NCBI GenBank assembly: GCA_963970005.1
Contig: CAXAMN010020890.1
Span: 1,028,046-1,092,045 of the forward strand
DNA from: Durusdinium trenchii
Taxonomy: Eukaryota > Sar > Dinophyceae > Suessiales > Symbiodiniaceae
Length of the DNA stretch: 64,000 nucleotides
Reading direction: 5' to 3'
The notes beneath the pieces were generated by a model, which was given only the letters and a program-made list of their open reading frames with translations, did not search any database and was not told the origin of the DNA. The first letter of the stretch is position 1. Each line of letters opens with the position of its first letter. The translations under genes and the position numbers were made by a program. Shown one piece after another: positions 37,401 through 48,600 of the stretch.

Positions 37401-40400
37401 GTTCTTTTTTCTAAATGGATTACAATGTTACAATGACCCAACAGGGTGAGAGTCCTGGAGGAAGTATAGATGGAAATTTTCAACCATAGTCTTAAAGTCT
37501 TAGAGTCTAGGACGCTTGGGTTCTATACATTCTAGTTCAAGGACTCCTGTCATCAACCATGAGTTCACAAGCAGCATAGATGGCCAACATGCTTCTCTCT
37601 AATTACAGTACTCGGCAAAGAAACTTGGGATTCAATGATGTGTTCATCGGTTTGGCGATGTTCATGTCCCAAACTCGTACACAAAACGTCCAACGACCAT
37701 GGCTGCCAGGCGCTGCCAGGCGCACGGAGACTCGGTCGTCTGACACGGCGCTTGCGCTTGCGTGACGGAGTTGTGGTGGATCCGGCTACATCGAAACCGC
37801 TCGTGAAGCAGCGAAGAAACACCATGCGAGACGCCCAACTTCCCAGTATGCTGAAGTCTAACAGCTCTCAAACCAAATCCGCAATGGTGGCGAAAGGAAT
37901 TGCCTCGCATAATGAGGCCAACAACTGTCCATCGGGCAGAAGTACCCGAAGATTTGGAAGGCTAACTCCCAAGTCATTGGCAATGCGCTTGTGAGTATCC
38001 CAGGCCAGGTCAGACTCGTTTGCACTCAATCGAAATACCGCATGTCCAGCCAAATCCCAGCATGTCAGCACAGCTTGATCATCTTCCAAGGCGACGCCTG
38101 CTTGCAAGACGTAGTCTTTACCAAAGTCAGAAACATAGCTACCGGTTGCAAACACGGGAATGCTGCATTGTCCCTCATCGTTCACTCCGCAAGCAACGGC
38201 GCTCCATCACTTTGCAAAAGCACTGAATGAAGCCCTCCTGCAGAAACTTGCGTGTAGCGCATTCCCTCCTCCAAAGGTAGAATGTCGCATTGTCCACCAT
38301 CGTTCATCCCGCAAGCAACAGCGTTCCCATCACTTCGCAGAAGCACTNNNNNNNNNNCGTTCATCCCGCAAGCAACAGCGTTCCCATCACTTCGCAGAAG
38401 CACTGAATGACCACCTCCTGCAGAAACTTGAGTGTAGCACATTCCCTCTTTCACAGGTGGAATGTTGCATTGTCCAAAAATGTTTGCTTCCGCAAGTAAC
38501 AGCGCTCCCATCACTTCCCAGAAGGACTGAATGAATAAATCCTGCAGAAGACATTGCCACAAGCGGGAGAACAATATGAGTAGAATTTGCATCTTGGGCC
38601 AAAAGTTTCTCTTTGTGTCTTTTGTTTTCCTGCGAAATGACTCTAGGATGTGCCTGTGAAAGCCAAGCAAATCGCCCCAGCAGCCATGTTGCACCATCGG
38701 AAGCCACCGACGAAAACACACTGCCAAGTTGACATGTTTTTTCACGCACCACTCCCGCTGACTTCCCGCCACGAGGTGATGGGACAAAATGGAGGTTGGG
38801 TGATGGGACAGAGCAAACTTGGATCGTGAAGTTGGTGGGTCAAATCTTGTGAGCCACAAAGAATGTGCCTTCCCCTTCTCCCCGTTGCTGGGAAATCGAC
38901 ACCAATACAACTCTCCTTGGCCCAGCCGGGCAAGGGTGGAAAAGCTTTGGAAAACCCCATCAACTCACGGTGGGCGGTGAGATTCAGTGGAGGTCACCTG
39001 ATGCAGCCAACTACTTACTACTCAATATCATCTTGCGCCTCCCACGCTGCGAATTTGGTAACAAGCCTAGGGCAGGGTCACCTGGAAGGAAGGCCATCCC
39101 TGGAAGGATCCCTGTCGATCGGCATCAAGGGCCGATGGTCGAACCAAGAATCATAGAAGCTCCTGGCCCTCTCGTAGTCTTGTTCGACACCAAGCCCCTG
39201 CGGCTGAAGGTTGTGTCAGCGTCAATAGAGGCTGAATCGGTTGCTGATGAATCAGCAAACGAAACCGCTGAATAGATCTCATGCACAGAAATGCATTGTC
39301 TGGTTGGGTGTTAAACCATCCCATATTCTTCTCAATTGGATGATTGTAGCAACATGGGATAGATGATCATTTGATAGTTGTATTCCTGGCAACCCACAGG
39401 ATTTTGCAGACAGGTGTTTTTCCATTTGGCTGATTGAATTCATCTTCATGCCGGCTATCTGCTATCTTTTATCCCGATCAACCAATGAAACGGGTCACGA
39501 ACCGTCGCCGGAGAGAAACCCAGCAGCACGATCGCTCTCAGGGGCAAAACATGAAAAACATGCTGTGGTGGTCCTGCAGGGTGAAAATCAAAAGCTCCGA
39601 TGGGACATAAAACATCCTTTAGGCCCTTCCTAGATATCGTGCAGTTGTTTCTTTTTGGGTGGCCCAGATTCATGATCTAGGGCCTAGGGTCTGGGCCCAT
39701 CTAAAAATCCTTAAAATGCCGGGCCAAGCCCTTCAGAACAACGTCCTTTTTGTTTGCTCGCTCTCGTTTTTGCAGGCCACACACGCCATTTCCCGCCGGC
39801 CTGGGCGTAGAGGACGCCCAAGTTGCACTGGGCCGCCGCATGGTTTTGCTTGGCTGCGAGGCGGCAGAGCTCCACAGCACGAGAGAGGTCCTGGAGGAGC
39901 TCGTGCGGCGCTCCGCGTCGCTCCGATGCTCCGCACCCGGAGGTTGGTTCGACGTTCGTTCTTCGGTCACCGAAGTGGTACATATCATACAGTTCCGAAA
40001 CGGAACGCACTCCTCACTGGTATGGACCATGAAAAAAAGCTGTGGTATGGCAGCAAATATCAAAAATCGTATATATATATATATAAAATATATGACCAAT
40101 CAGTCAGCACCTCCCAAGGACTTTGGCCTTCCACCACACTGCTGGGTCCTTTGGCCTTCCGTGGCCCGTGAGCAGGGCAGCACCAAGGGCATACTGTGCC
40201 TGTGGAAGCCCAACCGGCGCGACTGCGCCAAGCAGAAGGTATAGGAGAATGATGGACACCGAAACGGCAATTTGCTGGTCGTGTTTCATTCTGAGGTAGG
40301 TTGCCGTCTTGTTTCGCAAGCATTCGCAAGCTCACATGACACCAACACCGAAGGAAAAAAGAGCTCGCCCGGCCTCAGCATTGCCCAACTCTGCCGCGCG

Positions 40401-40434
40401 TTCCAGCAGTGCTGGATCCATCATGAACCGCCCA
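34490..40434 (-). CDS. Sel1-like repeat protein (partial, multi-exon)
   Basis: Sel1 (TPR-like) repeats are protein-binding helix pairs. Exons: 40,434-40,374 (MMDPALLERAAELGNAE), 40,199-40,149 (AQYALGAALLTGHGRPK), 39,890-39,801 (DLSRAVELCRLAAKQNHAA, AAAQCNLGVLYAQ), 36,405-36,354 (GAQLQGCFNLALLYAEG) and 35,989-35,916 (VACDKDFAKAASLARSARD, LGHPE). The joins LGNAE|AQYALG, GHGRPK|DLSRAV and LYAEG|VACDKDF restore the Sel1 repeat exactly. Introns 1 and 2 start with GC and GA; the 36.4/35.9 kb intron starts with GT. Probable 3' exons, in matching phase 0, are 35,236-35,138 (SVLLSVKAAAFLETLPGQ) and 34,573-34,490 (LAQLRDLRARSRKLLEES, TGA). About one half-repeat is missing between 39.8 and 36.4 kb, where an RCC1-like relic and a sequence gap lie. 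The 5' end is unknown. Confidence 0.83.
37868..38550 (-). pseudogene. RCC1-like repeat relic with ubiquitin-like tail
   Basis: On the minus strand the block encodes RCC1-type repeats: YTQVSAGGGHSVLLRSDG, NAVACGMNDGGQCDILP, YTQVSAGGLHSVLLQSDG, then DYVLQAGVALEDDQAVLTCW and a segment with ANDLGVSLPNLRVLLPDGQL resembling a ubiquitin-like fold. RCC1 repeats form beta-propellers in regulators and HERC-type ligases. The frame is broken at least twice: one base is missing near 38,200 (the repeat after HSVLLQSDG shifts frame) and another shift lies near 38,490. A further copy is interrupted by an N gap. I call it a pseudogene, or an assembly of poor quality. It lies in the large intron of the Sel1 gene, same strand. 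A second relic is at 1.7-1.9 kb. Confidence 0.68.
38348..38357. other. Assembly gap (10 N)
   Basis: Ten N flanked by identical 47-base sequences (38,301-38,347 and 38,358-38,404). The true gap size is unknown; it probably marks collapsed or misjoined RCC1-like tandem copies. Confidence 1.
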
Positions 40435-42171
40435 CTGCGACAAGCGCAGGACAGTGGGAACACATGCTTTCCTTGATCACGACTCAGGAATCGCTGGACA
40501 GGACCCGCACCAGCAAGCCGCATGGAGACCTTCTTTTCATCTACCTCCAGTTGATGTGCTAGGGCCTAGGGAGATAAGAAAACTAGAGGCTGATTTGGCA
40601 GACCGCTCAGATTCTTTGCATGATCGTATCAAAATCTCCACAGTCTTGAGAAAGAGTTGCACAAAGAATCCTGTTGTTAGGCAAGGTGCCAAGCACGTTG
40701 ACAACCTGTGACACTTGCAGCCTGTGCCTTCGCCTTGACAGGCACAGCTCCCGTTTAGGGAGTCGATGGATTGGTGAAATCCCTTACTCCAGCTTGCGAC
40801 GTGCAAGTTTCAGAGGCAATACGTGCTTCTGTCTGCTGTCGGAGACAAGTGTCTAGTACACGAATTAATTAGTGTGAAAATATGTGAATATGATGAGATA
40901 AATACCTAGTCATACCTAGTCCAACAAAAGATCTCGACCAGCTCGAAGGTCATGTTCACACCTCACGTCTTGTATCTTGTTGCTGTGATAAGCCGAATCA
41001 GCTGCGCACGATGGTATCAGAAGAATCCGCTGCTGTGTAGATCAAGTCAAGACGTGCTCGTGAAAGTTTGGAACTCGCATGCTACTCAAGCACTCACACC
41101 TGGAGACATGAGTATACTTGAGCTGGGGGAAATATACTTGATCAGAAAAGAAACAGATCAAAGTTGGGAAAATCAAAGCATTTGACGAGCTCTCGGGATT
41201 GGGGAACTCCCGGCATCGCTCCGAGTTTGGCTCCCTGTTTAATGGGGAAGGACTGGATACCCCCAGCTCCTTATCTCCCTGAGCACCAGCTAGTCGATCG
41301 CACAAACTGTCCATTTAGATATCTTCCAATCCTTCTGCCCCAGGAGATTTGCACGCCGTTTTTTCCAGGAGAATTGCCCGACTTACAGCACGACGCGGAA
41401 ATCAAAGGACGCCTGGAACGGAGGCTGAGCATGCTTGCGGACAGGGAAAGTGGCACGACGTCCTGTTGATGGTGGACCCACGATGTCCCATGTATCTTCA
41501 TGTATCTTCCAAAGATTGGGTCTCTCCAGGTTTCAAGGGTGGAAATGCAGACTCAAGCAGGTCCACCCGTTGTCGTCTTTCGGGTCGAAGCAGGTCCACC
41601 CTGCCCGCCTCGGCCTAGCCGCTACAGAAGCCATTGACGGAGCCTGGCCACCACCATGGGTCTCCATGCAGGGTGATTGATCTATCTCGTTTCCTGGCCA
41701 AACATGGCCAAACGCTTATCACATAATATCACCGTTTTGCCTTTGATTCGGCGCACCAACAGCCATAGAGCACTCCGCAAAGCCGGGCACAAACGTCAAT
41801 GAATGCACTTGAGTGGCAGGAACTCGGCCAATGAAAGCGATGACTTCAGAGTTTCATCACAACTAGCTCTGATAGGGTCTCACAGGGTCTTAGGATAATG
41901 CTCTGGTTTAAACAATAATGGAGTAAACATAGTGGTTGGATGGTGAAACAAACAGGAAAATCTGATGGAGTCCATAGGTACACTTGCAGGGCATTTCAAG
42001 ATCCCAAGGTCTATTTCCCACATGTATGCCACGAGCGCGCACTGAGAAAGACCAGGGAGATTCAAAAAGCTGACCCTAAAATGCCCTAAAAATGACTGCA
42101 CAGTCAACCAATGGCCGGCGACGAGGAACTTGTAAACCGTGCACATTCAACCCACCGTGCAAACCAGGTGT
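40435..42171. other. Stretch without a secure gene
   Basis: Upstream of the first found Sel1 exon. More Sel1 exons are expected here, but no clear repeat pattern was seen. Minus-strand open frames at 40,537-40,806 and 41,271-41,501 have ordinary composition and no convincing splice sites. Confidence 0.45.
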
Positions 42172-42270
42172 CTATGCTCCCATGTCCAAGCGTTTTCCGG
42201 TGGTCAGACAGGTCGCGGCCTCTGTGTCCAAGGAAGCCTTTGGCGGCTTGCCGTTTTCCATCTTGAAGTG
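42172..42270 (-). CDS. Possible terminal exon, unknown gene
   Basis: The minus strand encodes a hydrophilic C-terminus with KASLDTEAATCLTTGKRL ending in TAG at 42,172. About two thirds of codons end in G or C. A competing frame covers the same bases and the acceptor is not defined. It could be the end of the gene represented by the exon at 44.4-44.6 kb. Confidence 0.28.
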   Translation of the reverse strand, partial: HFKMENGKPPKASLDTEAATCLTTGKRLDMGA

Positions 42271-42387
42271 AGAAGGCAGCAATCTCACCTGACCCAGGCC
42301 ACAGGGAGACAGGGAGAGTGCTTGGCCACAACCCACTTTGGTGGCCAGCGTGTGGTGGAAAGCCGGAAGAAAGTTCAAAAAAGCACC

Positions 42388-42503
42388 TTAAAGCCGAGAG
42401 AGAAACGGAATGACTTCTTGTTACTACTAGTAAGGCACTTGTTACTACTAGCGTGGCACTTGTTACTAATAGCTTCTTGTTACTACTAGTTTAAAGCCGA
42501 GAG
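42388..42503 (-). mobile_element. Small element flanked by 13-bp direct repeats
   Basis: The segment 42,401-42,490 consists of CTTGTTACTACTAG-type words with GGCA spacers, the reverse complement of the array at 11.5 kb. It is bounded by identical 13-base sequences TTAAAGCCGAGAG at 42,388-42,400 and 42,491-42,503, as expected for a target-site duplication. No coding capacity is seen. A small non-autonomous transposon is the simplest reading; replication slippage is the alternative. Confidence 0.58.
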
Positions 42504-44421
42504 GTCTATGTTCCACAATATCCCTAGATTCAAGGTGGACTGTTGAGCGGAGCCGGAAAAGTTCTTAATGTAGTCCTTCAAAATATCCCCTGCTTGGGGG
42601 AAACCTTCGGCCTGTCATCGGTATGCCAGCAGCACGTTCAGAATTAAAAGTGATCTGGCCGCAGAATTCCCCCCTTGTTGAGGTCAGGCAGGGCCTGTAC
42701 ATTTGAGGATATCGCCCTCTGGAGCGGTTTTCCTTGTGATACAGGGAGGTTGTTCGAGGTTACTCTGAAAAGCCACATGTCTGTATGATAAGTGGGTTAC
42801 ATGTTCAATGACATATAGAACCAACTGGAACAGAAAACTGCAGAAAGGAAAAGGGAAAGATCTCGGGCACATACCAGTGAAAGTGAGTACCATCCATAAC
42901 TCTGGGCATCAATTGTCTCGCCATCTAGCTTTGACATACATCATGTGGCTGCCCCATGTGGCTCGCGAATCCAGCACAAAAGCTAAATGCATCCTGGGGA
43001 TCTTCTTTTCAACACAAGACTTCGCAGGGATGACTCTCAGACCAGCAAGGGGGCCAAGAAAATCTATCTTTCCAATGCACCTGGCCAGCCCAAATGGGTG
43101 TTGTAAGATTTGTTTTGGTCTTCTTCTGTGGTGCACATGCAAAACTTGCAATGGACACTTATCAAGAAACCAAGTTGCCATGGTTCAAATAGCCCACATA
43201 GAGCCTGAGCCAGCATGGTGGGATGGGCTCAAAAGTATCTTATATTATATCTGATATTGATACTGGGTCGCACAAAAGATTGAGCGACGCGAGCAATGAA
43301 GCTTCACGAGGACTGCTTCAGATCATGGGCAAATATGGGCATGTATAGCAAGTAAGCAAGTATGTAGGTCTAGTCGATGTTGCTTGTTGTTGCTTGACCC
43401 TTTGCAAAACAGCTCAGCCCAACTGTCTTCAGCCCCGCTTTCCATGTCAAGGCCCCGCCTGTCGCCTTCAACTTTAAAGACATACGGGGTTTTGGCGTCC
43501 TGCGAGAAAGGTGCATGGCCCGGCCAGTTTGAAGAAAAAACGAAAGCCCGGGCTGAATGATGCTTTCACATCCTTCCACCAAGCGTATGTCGCAGTCATC
43601 CAGTTTCATGTCGTTTCACCCATCAAACGGTTGCAGGTCGTTCCATATCTCAGACTCGGCCGTGAAACGGCCATTTCTTCGAGTCCTCGGCCGTTGGGGT
43701 GACTTTGATGCTCATCAACAGCTGCCGTGAACCAGCTGCAAACTTCTTCACCTCAAGTGCGAGACGGTGACTACGGTCACGGTGGTGCTGTCAGCCCGGT
43801 AGGCCCAGCTACTTCACACTGCTGCTGGAGTCTTTGGGTGTACACACCGCGCATGGCGCATTTAGCACTGCACTGGGGCACCACAAAAAGATCTTCATAA
43901 GACGGTCTTTCAACGCGCACACTACACTGGGCTGCTGCTGCTAATGCCCGACACAAAGCCAGCCGATCACATAACAAAGGTCACTAGGGTGTCCAATAGA
44001 TGGTGTAACTCTCATGCATGTGTTTCAGTAAGCCATAAATTGTTTTGTCGCATTTTACGCCATACATATTTAATGCTCCAAACTGCAAACCTCTTGGGAC
44101 ACTTGAAGGTTGAAAGGAGATCATCTGGAAACATCTACTTCATGATCTGATTCACAAATTTGCATCCCCAGAAAAGGAACAACATGACATGGGTCACACC
44201 TCTTAGAACAGATTGAGACAATCTTCCTCTTCCAGTTGAGAGTACCTGTCTTCCGGCAATCTGGTGCCAAGACACTGTGAAGTCGCGACAAAGAGCTAGG
44301 ACAATGTCTTTCCCAGCAGTTGTGGCTTGCACCACAGGCTTGGAGCACTTGTAGGTCCTGGCTAGTCACTTGGGGTGTTCGAGTCTGGGCTTGACTGCTT
44401 GATGTGTCCAGTCAAGACTAC

Positions 44422-44608
44422 CTGGAGAAGAACCGAGTTGATCTGATGCCCCCCTTCGGATCCTTCGGTGAACGTGAAAAACACCTCCAGTGGAGCGAAC
44501 GGATGCCGGTTCTGTCTGATTGGATCTTCGCTCATCTCCCAGCATCCACTCCTCACATCGCGGATGTTGTCGGGCACCAACTCGCCCGTGTTGGAGAAGA
44601 GTCGGATG
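44422..44608 (-). CDS. Exon of an unknown gene
   Basis: A 187-base exon begins after a TTGCCAG acceptor and ends at CTCCAG|GTAGTC, a good donor. It contains IRLFSNTGELVPDNIRDV, GCWEMSEDPIRQ and PLEVFFTFTEGSEGGHQIN. Third positions favour G/C. The first part loosely resembles a WD40 blade (IRLFSNTGEL), but one blade is not enough for a family call. A following exon is likely at about 44,342-44,232 (contains AGKDIVLALCRDFTVSWHQ or, in a second frame, LQVLQACGASHNC), ending at a CAG|GTACTC donor. Minus frames at 43,640-43,680 and 43,780-43,970 may hold more exons. Confidence 0.5.
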
Positions 44609-45676
44609 CTGGCAACCTAGCAAGAAACGGTCACCCAACAAGGAAAGAAACAAAACGTGATAAACGAAAGCTCTAATATACTAGTGACAGCCCCAGATAT
44701 AGAAAAGCTCATGGATGGTGTTATTTTGAAGGTTTAGGTGTATGTTGGTGTCTGCCGTGTAAGGTGGAGTCTGGCGAATGTTCGCTGCCATTGCTTTCAG
44801 CAGGAGAGTTGTAAAAGTGCGCTTTTAGTTGAAAGATATGACTTATGATTCCGCTCAGGCACATTGATTTTGGGGGGGTGCTGGCTAGGTCGTTAGCATC
44901 TGTTGGGGACGCCTGCGGGTATAAAAAAGGCCAGGTTGGGCGGAGACATCCTCCAGTAAAACACCTCATGTCCAGTTAAATTCCAGTATCAGTATAGCTA
45001 CGTCGTCTTTGAATCTGATAGCAGCATGCAGTTGCAAAGCATTAGACTCATTAGACCACGTGTTGAAAGAGGAAGAGGTTACATTCGAGAAGAGTTGGGG
45101 AAGAGTTGCCTCTTGGGCTATGTAGTTCTTGAGTTGCTTTCTTAGTTCAGCCAAAAATGGCACCTGACTTGCTGCCATGAATGCAAAATGTGGGTTATGG
45201 TCGTGGAAGCAGGTGCAGGCCAGAGATTCAATTCAAAGGCAGGTCTCACACTAAAAGAACTAAAGAAACCACGGATCCTCGCAAAGTAGGTTCTATACAA
45301 GGGAAAACTCATGTGGATTTGCAAAAAAAGCTTCGTCGCCCAAGTTCAAGGGATGCTCCGAGAAATTCCAGACACTGAAAGAGAATCACCACTGAATCGA
45401 AGGGTATTGGAACAAGCTCGTTGAAGCACATTGACCTGCGCATGAGGGGAGGATGCGAGTGACTCTTCAGGGAAGCCCATCTTTTCCAGCCAAATCATCG
45501 AGGCCAAAGGACGACATAATCTATCACAGTTGCCATTCTACCGCCACGATGCACCCCGGCACGAGCCCATCTTTTCCTGCTCACTGGTGCAGCACCCGTC
45601 ACCCCGGCCCGTCCCCGTGTCCCCGGAGTGTTTTCGGGTCCAGGTCCGGTCACCACACGACAGCTGGGCAGGCCAC

Positions 45677-48600
45677 CTTGTCCTCGTCGCGGTCTGGGAC
45701 TAGGAGTCGGTCCTCACAGATCTCCAGGCTGCAAACAAAGCCTTGGGCCTCCGATCTCGGACGGGCCTTCCGTTTTTTTTCACCGGCCGGTGGGCAATGA
45801 CGTTGCCGAAACGGCCAAGCACGGGATGCTGGTAGGGTCGGGATCCATGGTTTTACAAACGGAAAGGTAGCTTGGGTCGGGATGGGCTAGGGTGTTGCGG
45901 CTGGGACTGGAATCTGTTTGCTTTCGACTTCAATGTGTCACTTTGGGTCACCGGAGTGAGACACTCGGCTCTGCCGGCCTTGTAGATGCACTCCACCTTG
46001 GTTGATGTTCTGTCCAGAGACAGATGATGAGTCTTGAGTCACAATGAAGTGGACACCAGGCTCATGCAATCAAATTGAAATCACGAAGAACAAGCACACA
46101 CCCTGTGGTCATGGACAAGCAGTAAAAATGTGGGTGGCATCTCCATACACTCCAATTTGTGGCCATCTGCGGATTCCTCACAAACAAACACACTCTTCCA
46201 AAGGGTCCATCGATCGCCCCGTTGCTGTTTCTTCACCTTTGCGGCCTTCCTACAGAGCCCTCGAGGGCTCTGCTTCGTCCAAAAAAAAGAACCTGATCTC
46301 GGGTTGCTCAAGCAAGGACTACCCGTGACCAAAGAGACTTTCACCACCCACCCTGAGATCTCAAACACAGGTCTCCATCCTGCAAACCCTCCCCATCCAG
46401 TCCCTCCTCCCCACTTCAGCCAGGCCACCGCCTCCGAGACCGCCAGGCCCTCCTCGTTCGGCGTCGCCTTGGAACGGTCGAAGAGCAAGACTCGGCCATC
46501 GCCACCACCGGCCACCAGGTGATCTCCTGGCGGTTGAACCGCCCCCGAGTGCCGCGGCGCGCGTTCGGCACCGACCGGGGCCCATCATCCCATCAGTCCG
46601 GTACCCCAAAGAGATAGGAAAATCTCATAAAATCTCGACGTCTTGAACAGTAGATCCACTAAGAATTCTATCTTATTGGGGGACCACTATAAGCCTCTGA
46701 CATACAATTGCGTGTGACATGGGCAAGTCATGATCTGAAGCATGAGGGTATGTTCAGTTCCCTATATCATCTCTTATCTCACACACCAACTCGATCAAGC
46801 CAAATGTCTACCGTATTGAGCATGGATGCACCACTCACCCCGCCCTTTTCGCGCCCTGGGCCTTGTAAAGCTAAGCAAATGACCCCAGCTTTGTGGCCTC
46901 TAAACTGAGCCTGGCCAGGACCGTGCAGAGCATTGTACCATCAGTGTTGGGGGAGAAAAGCTTTGGGAATGAGAAAGTGAAACTTCCCCCCACGGTTTTG
47001 GCGGGTGACTGATTGAGTTGACAAAGGGGATGAGTTATATAGAGGAAGACAACTGCTGTAAACCTTCCATCTGCGACACGAGAAAAGTTGAGACACGACC
47101 ACTGGAGCGTGGCGCTCCCAGACCTGTCCGTCCGGCCTTCAACTCTCCAGTGGCCAAGTGCCACTGCTGAACCAAGTTGCCTCAGTCTCCAAAACCCACG
47201 AGGTCCCATTCCAAAGTGGCTTCAGTTTGGCATGCCAAACCGATTTGGTTCACCAATGGCTTGGTTTGGCCGAGGCGTCTCCAAAAATCAAGGATGTCCA
47301 AACTGAAGCCATGCCAAACATGGCAAATAGGTCAACACCGAGACCTGACCCCTCGAATTCCAAGCAACATAGTGACCACTCTCACTCTCTCGCCCCGATT
47401 GCTTGGATGTTCATCCCAGAAATTGGACCTATCCTCACATGGAGAGATTACGGAATCCAAGATCTTGAATATATGACTCCAGTGTCTGGATCATAGCCAT
47501 AGCGCCACCGGTTCTGGACACCTGCCCCTCACTTTCAGGTGCTCCAAGGGCCTCCAGCGTTGCACTCTATGATGTTCAACGCTGGAAGCTCCAAGAAGGA
47601 CCGTGACACAGAAAAACACTGCGATCTTTTCAGCCAAGTAGAAGCGCCCCCGGGTGCAAGCGAGTCTTGCCCCGGGGTCCCCTCACAAGTTTGCTTGTGT
47701 GTCATCATTATAGTTGCATAACTGTGGAGATTCGACTCTCAACTCTCAACTCATGGGGCATCCATGCATTGGTGTCCCATCTTTTCTAGCTGTGGATGGT
47801 TGTGGTTGATATAGTTAGGAACCAAACTCCTGGTAAGCCTGAATCCACACGCAAGAATTGTGCCGCAAGGGACAGGTCCACCATTTACCGAACAACCCCA
47901 GATCAGCTTCGGTGAAAGCTTTCAGTTGCTCACTTTCCCCGGTTGCTGCGCCAAGCCACCATAGTCGCCTGTAAAGACATACTCACCACAAAGCAGTAGA
48001 GACTTGACATATCTGGTGGCGACCTCCAGACTGGGCGAGGCTAGCGACGTCCAGACCGGATCCTGTGGGATACGTCTGCCTAGGATGGAATACGTCTCTA
48101 GAACATCCTCGCCCTTCATTTTCCCAGCAAAAAAACGGTGTTGGTTCTAAAAGAAAGCCCACCTACAAAGGAAAAATAGACTAATTACAATATATTGCAA
48201 TCAATGGGAGTATTCCCAGATAAAAACTTTGAGAATTCCCTGAATTCGCAACCCAGTGTTTGTCACTTGCATCAGCAGTGATATATGACCTGGTGGGAGG
48301 ATTTTCCTCTATCTACCAGTGTTCATGCTTATGAAGGTGAGCAAACCTTTGGCTTCTGAGCATGTCTGATGCACAAACACTTTGCTCGTGACTGTCGCAG
48401 CCTTCAGACTCAAAAAAGGAAAGCGGAGGGCACTTCTGTGGCTGAAACTTTCCAAGGTATTGCTGGTATTGCTGGCCACAGGGAACTCCTGGGCTCACTC
48501 TCATAGGAGAGACGGTTGAAGGACAACCAATTGCTTCGGAAGACCATTCCTCTAGTTTGACATTAACCAAGCCAATATATATATATATGTATTGAACCCA

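Noticed and set aside
44966-45178. Minus-strand open frame starting MAASQVPFLAELRKQLK
   Set aside because: Protein-like at first sight, but third positions are not biased and it has no splice sites or relatives; left unannotated.
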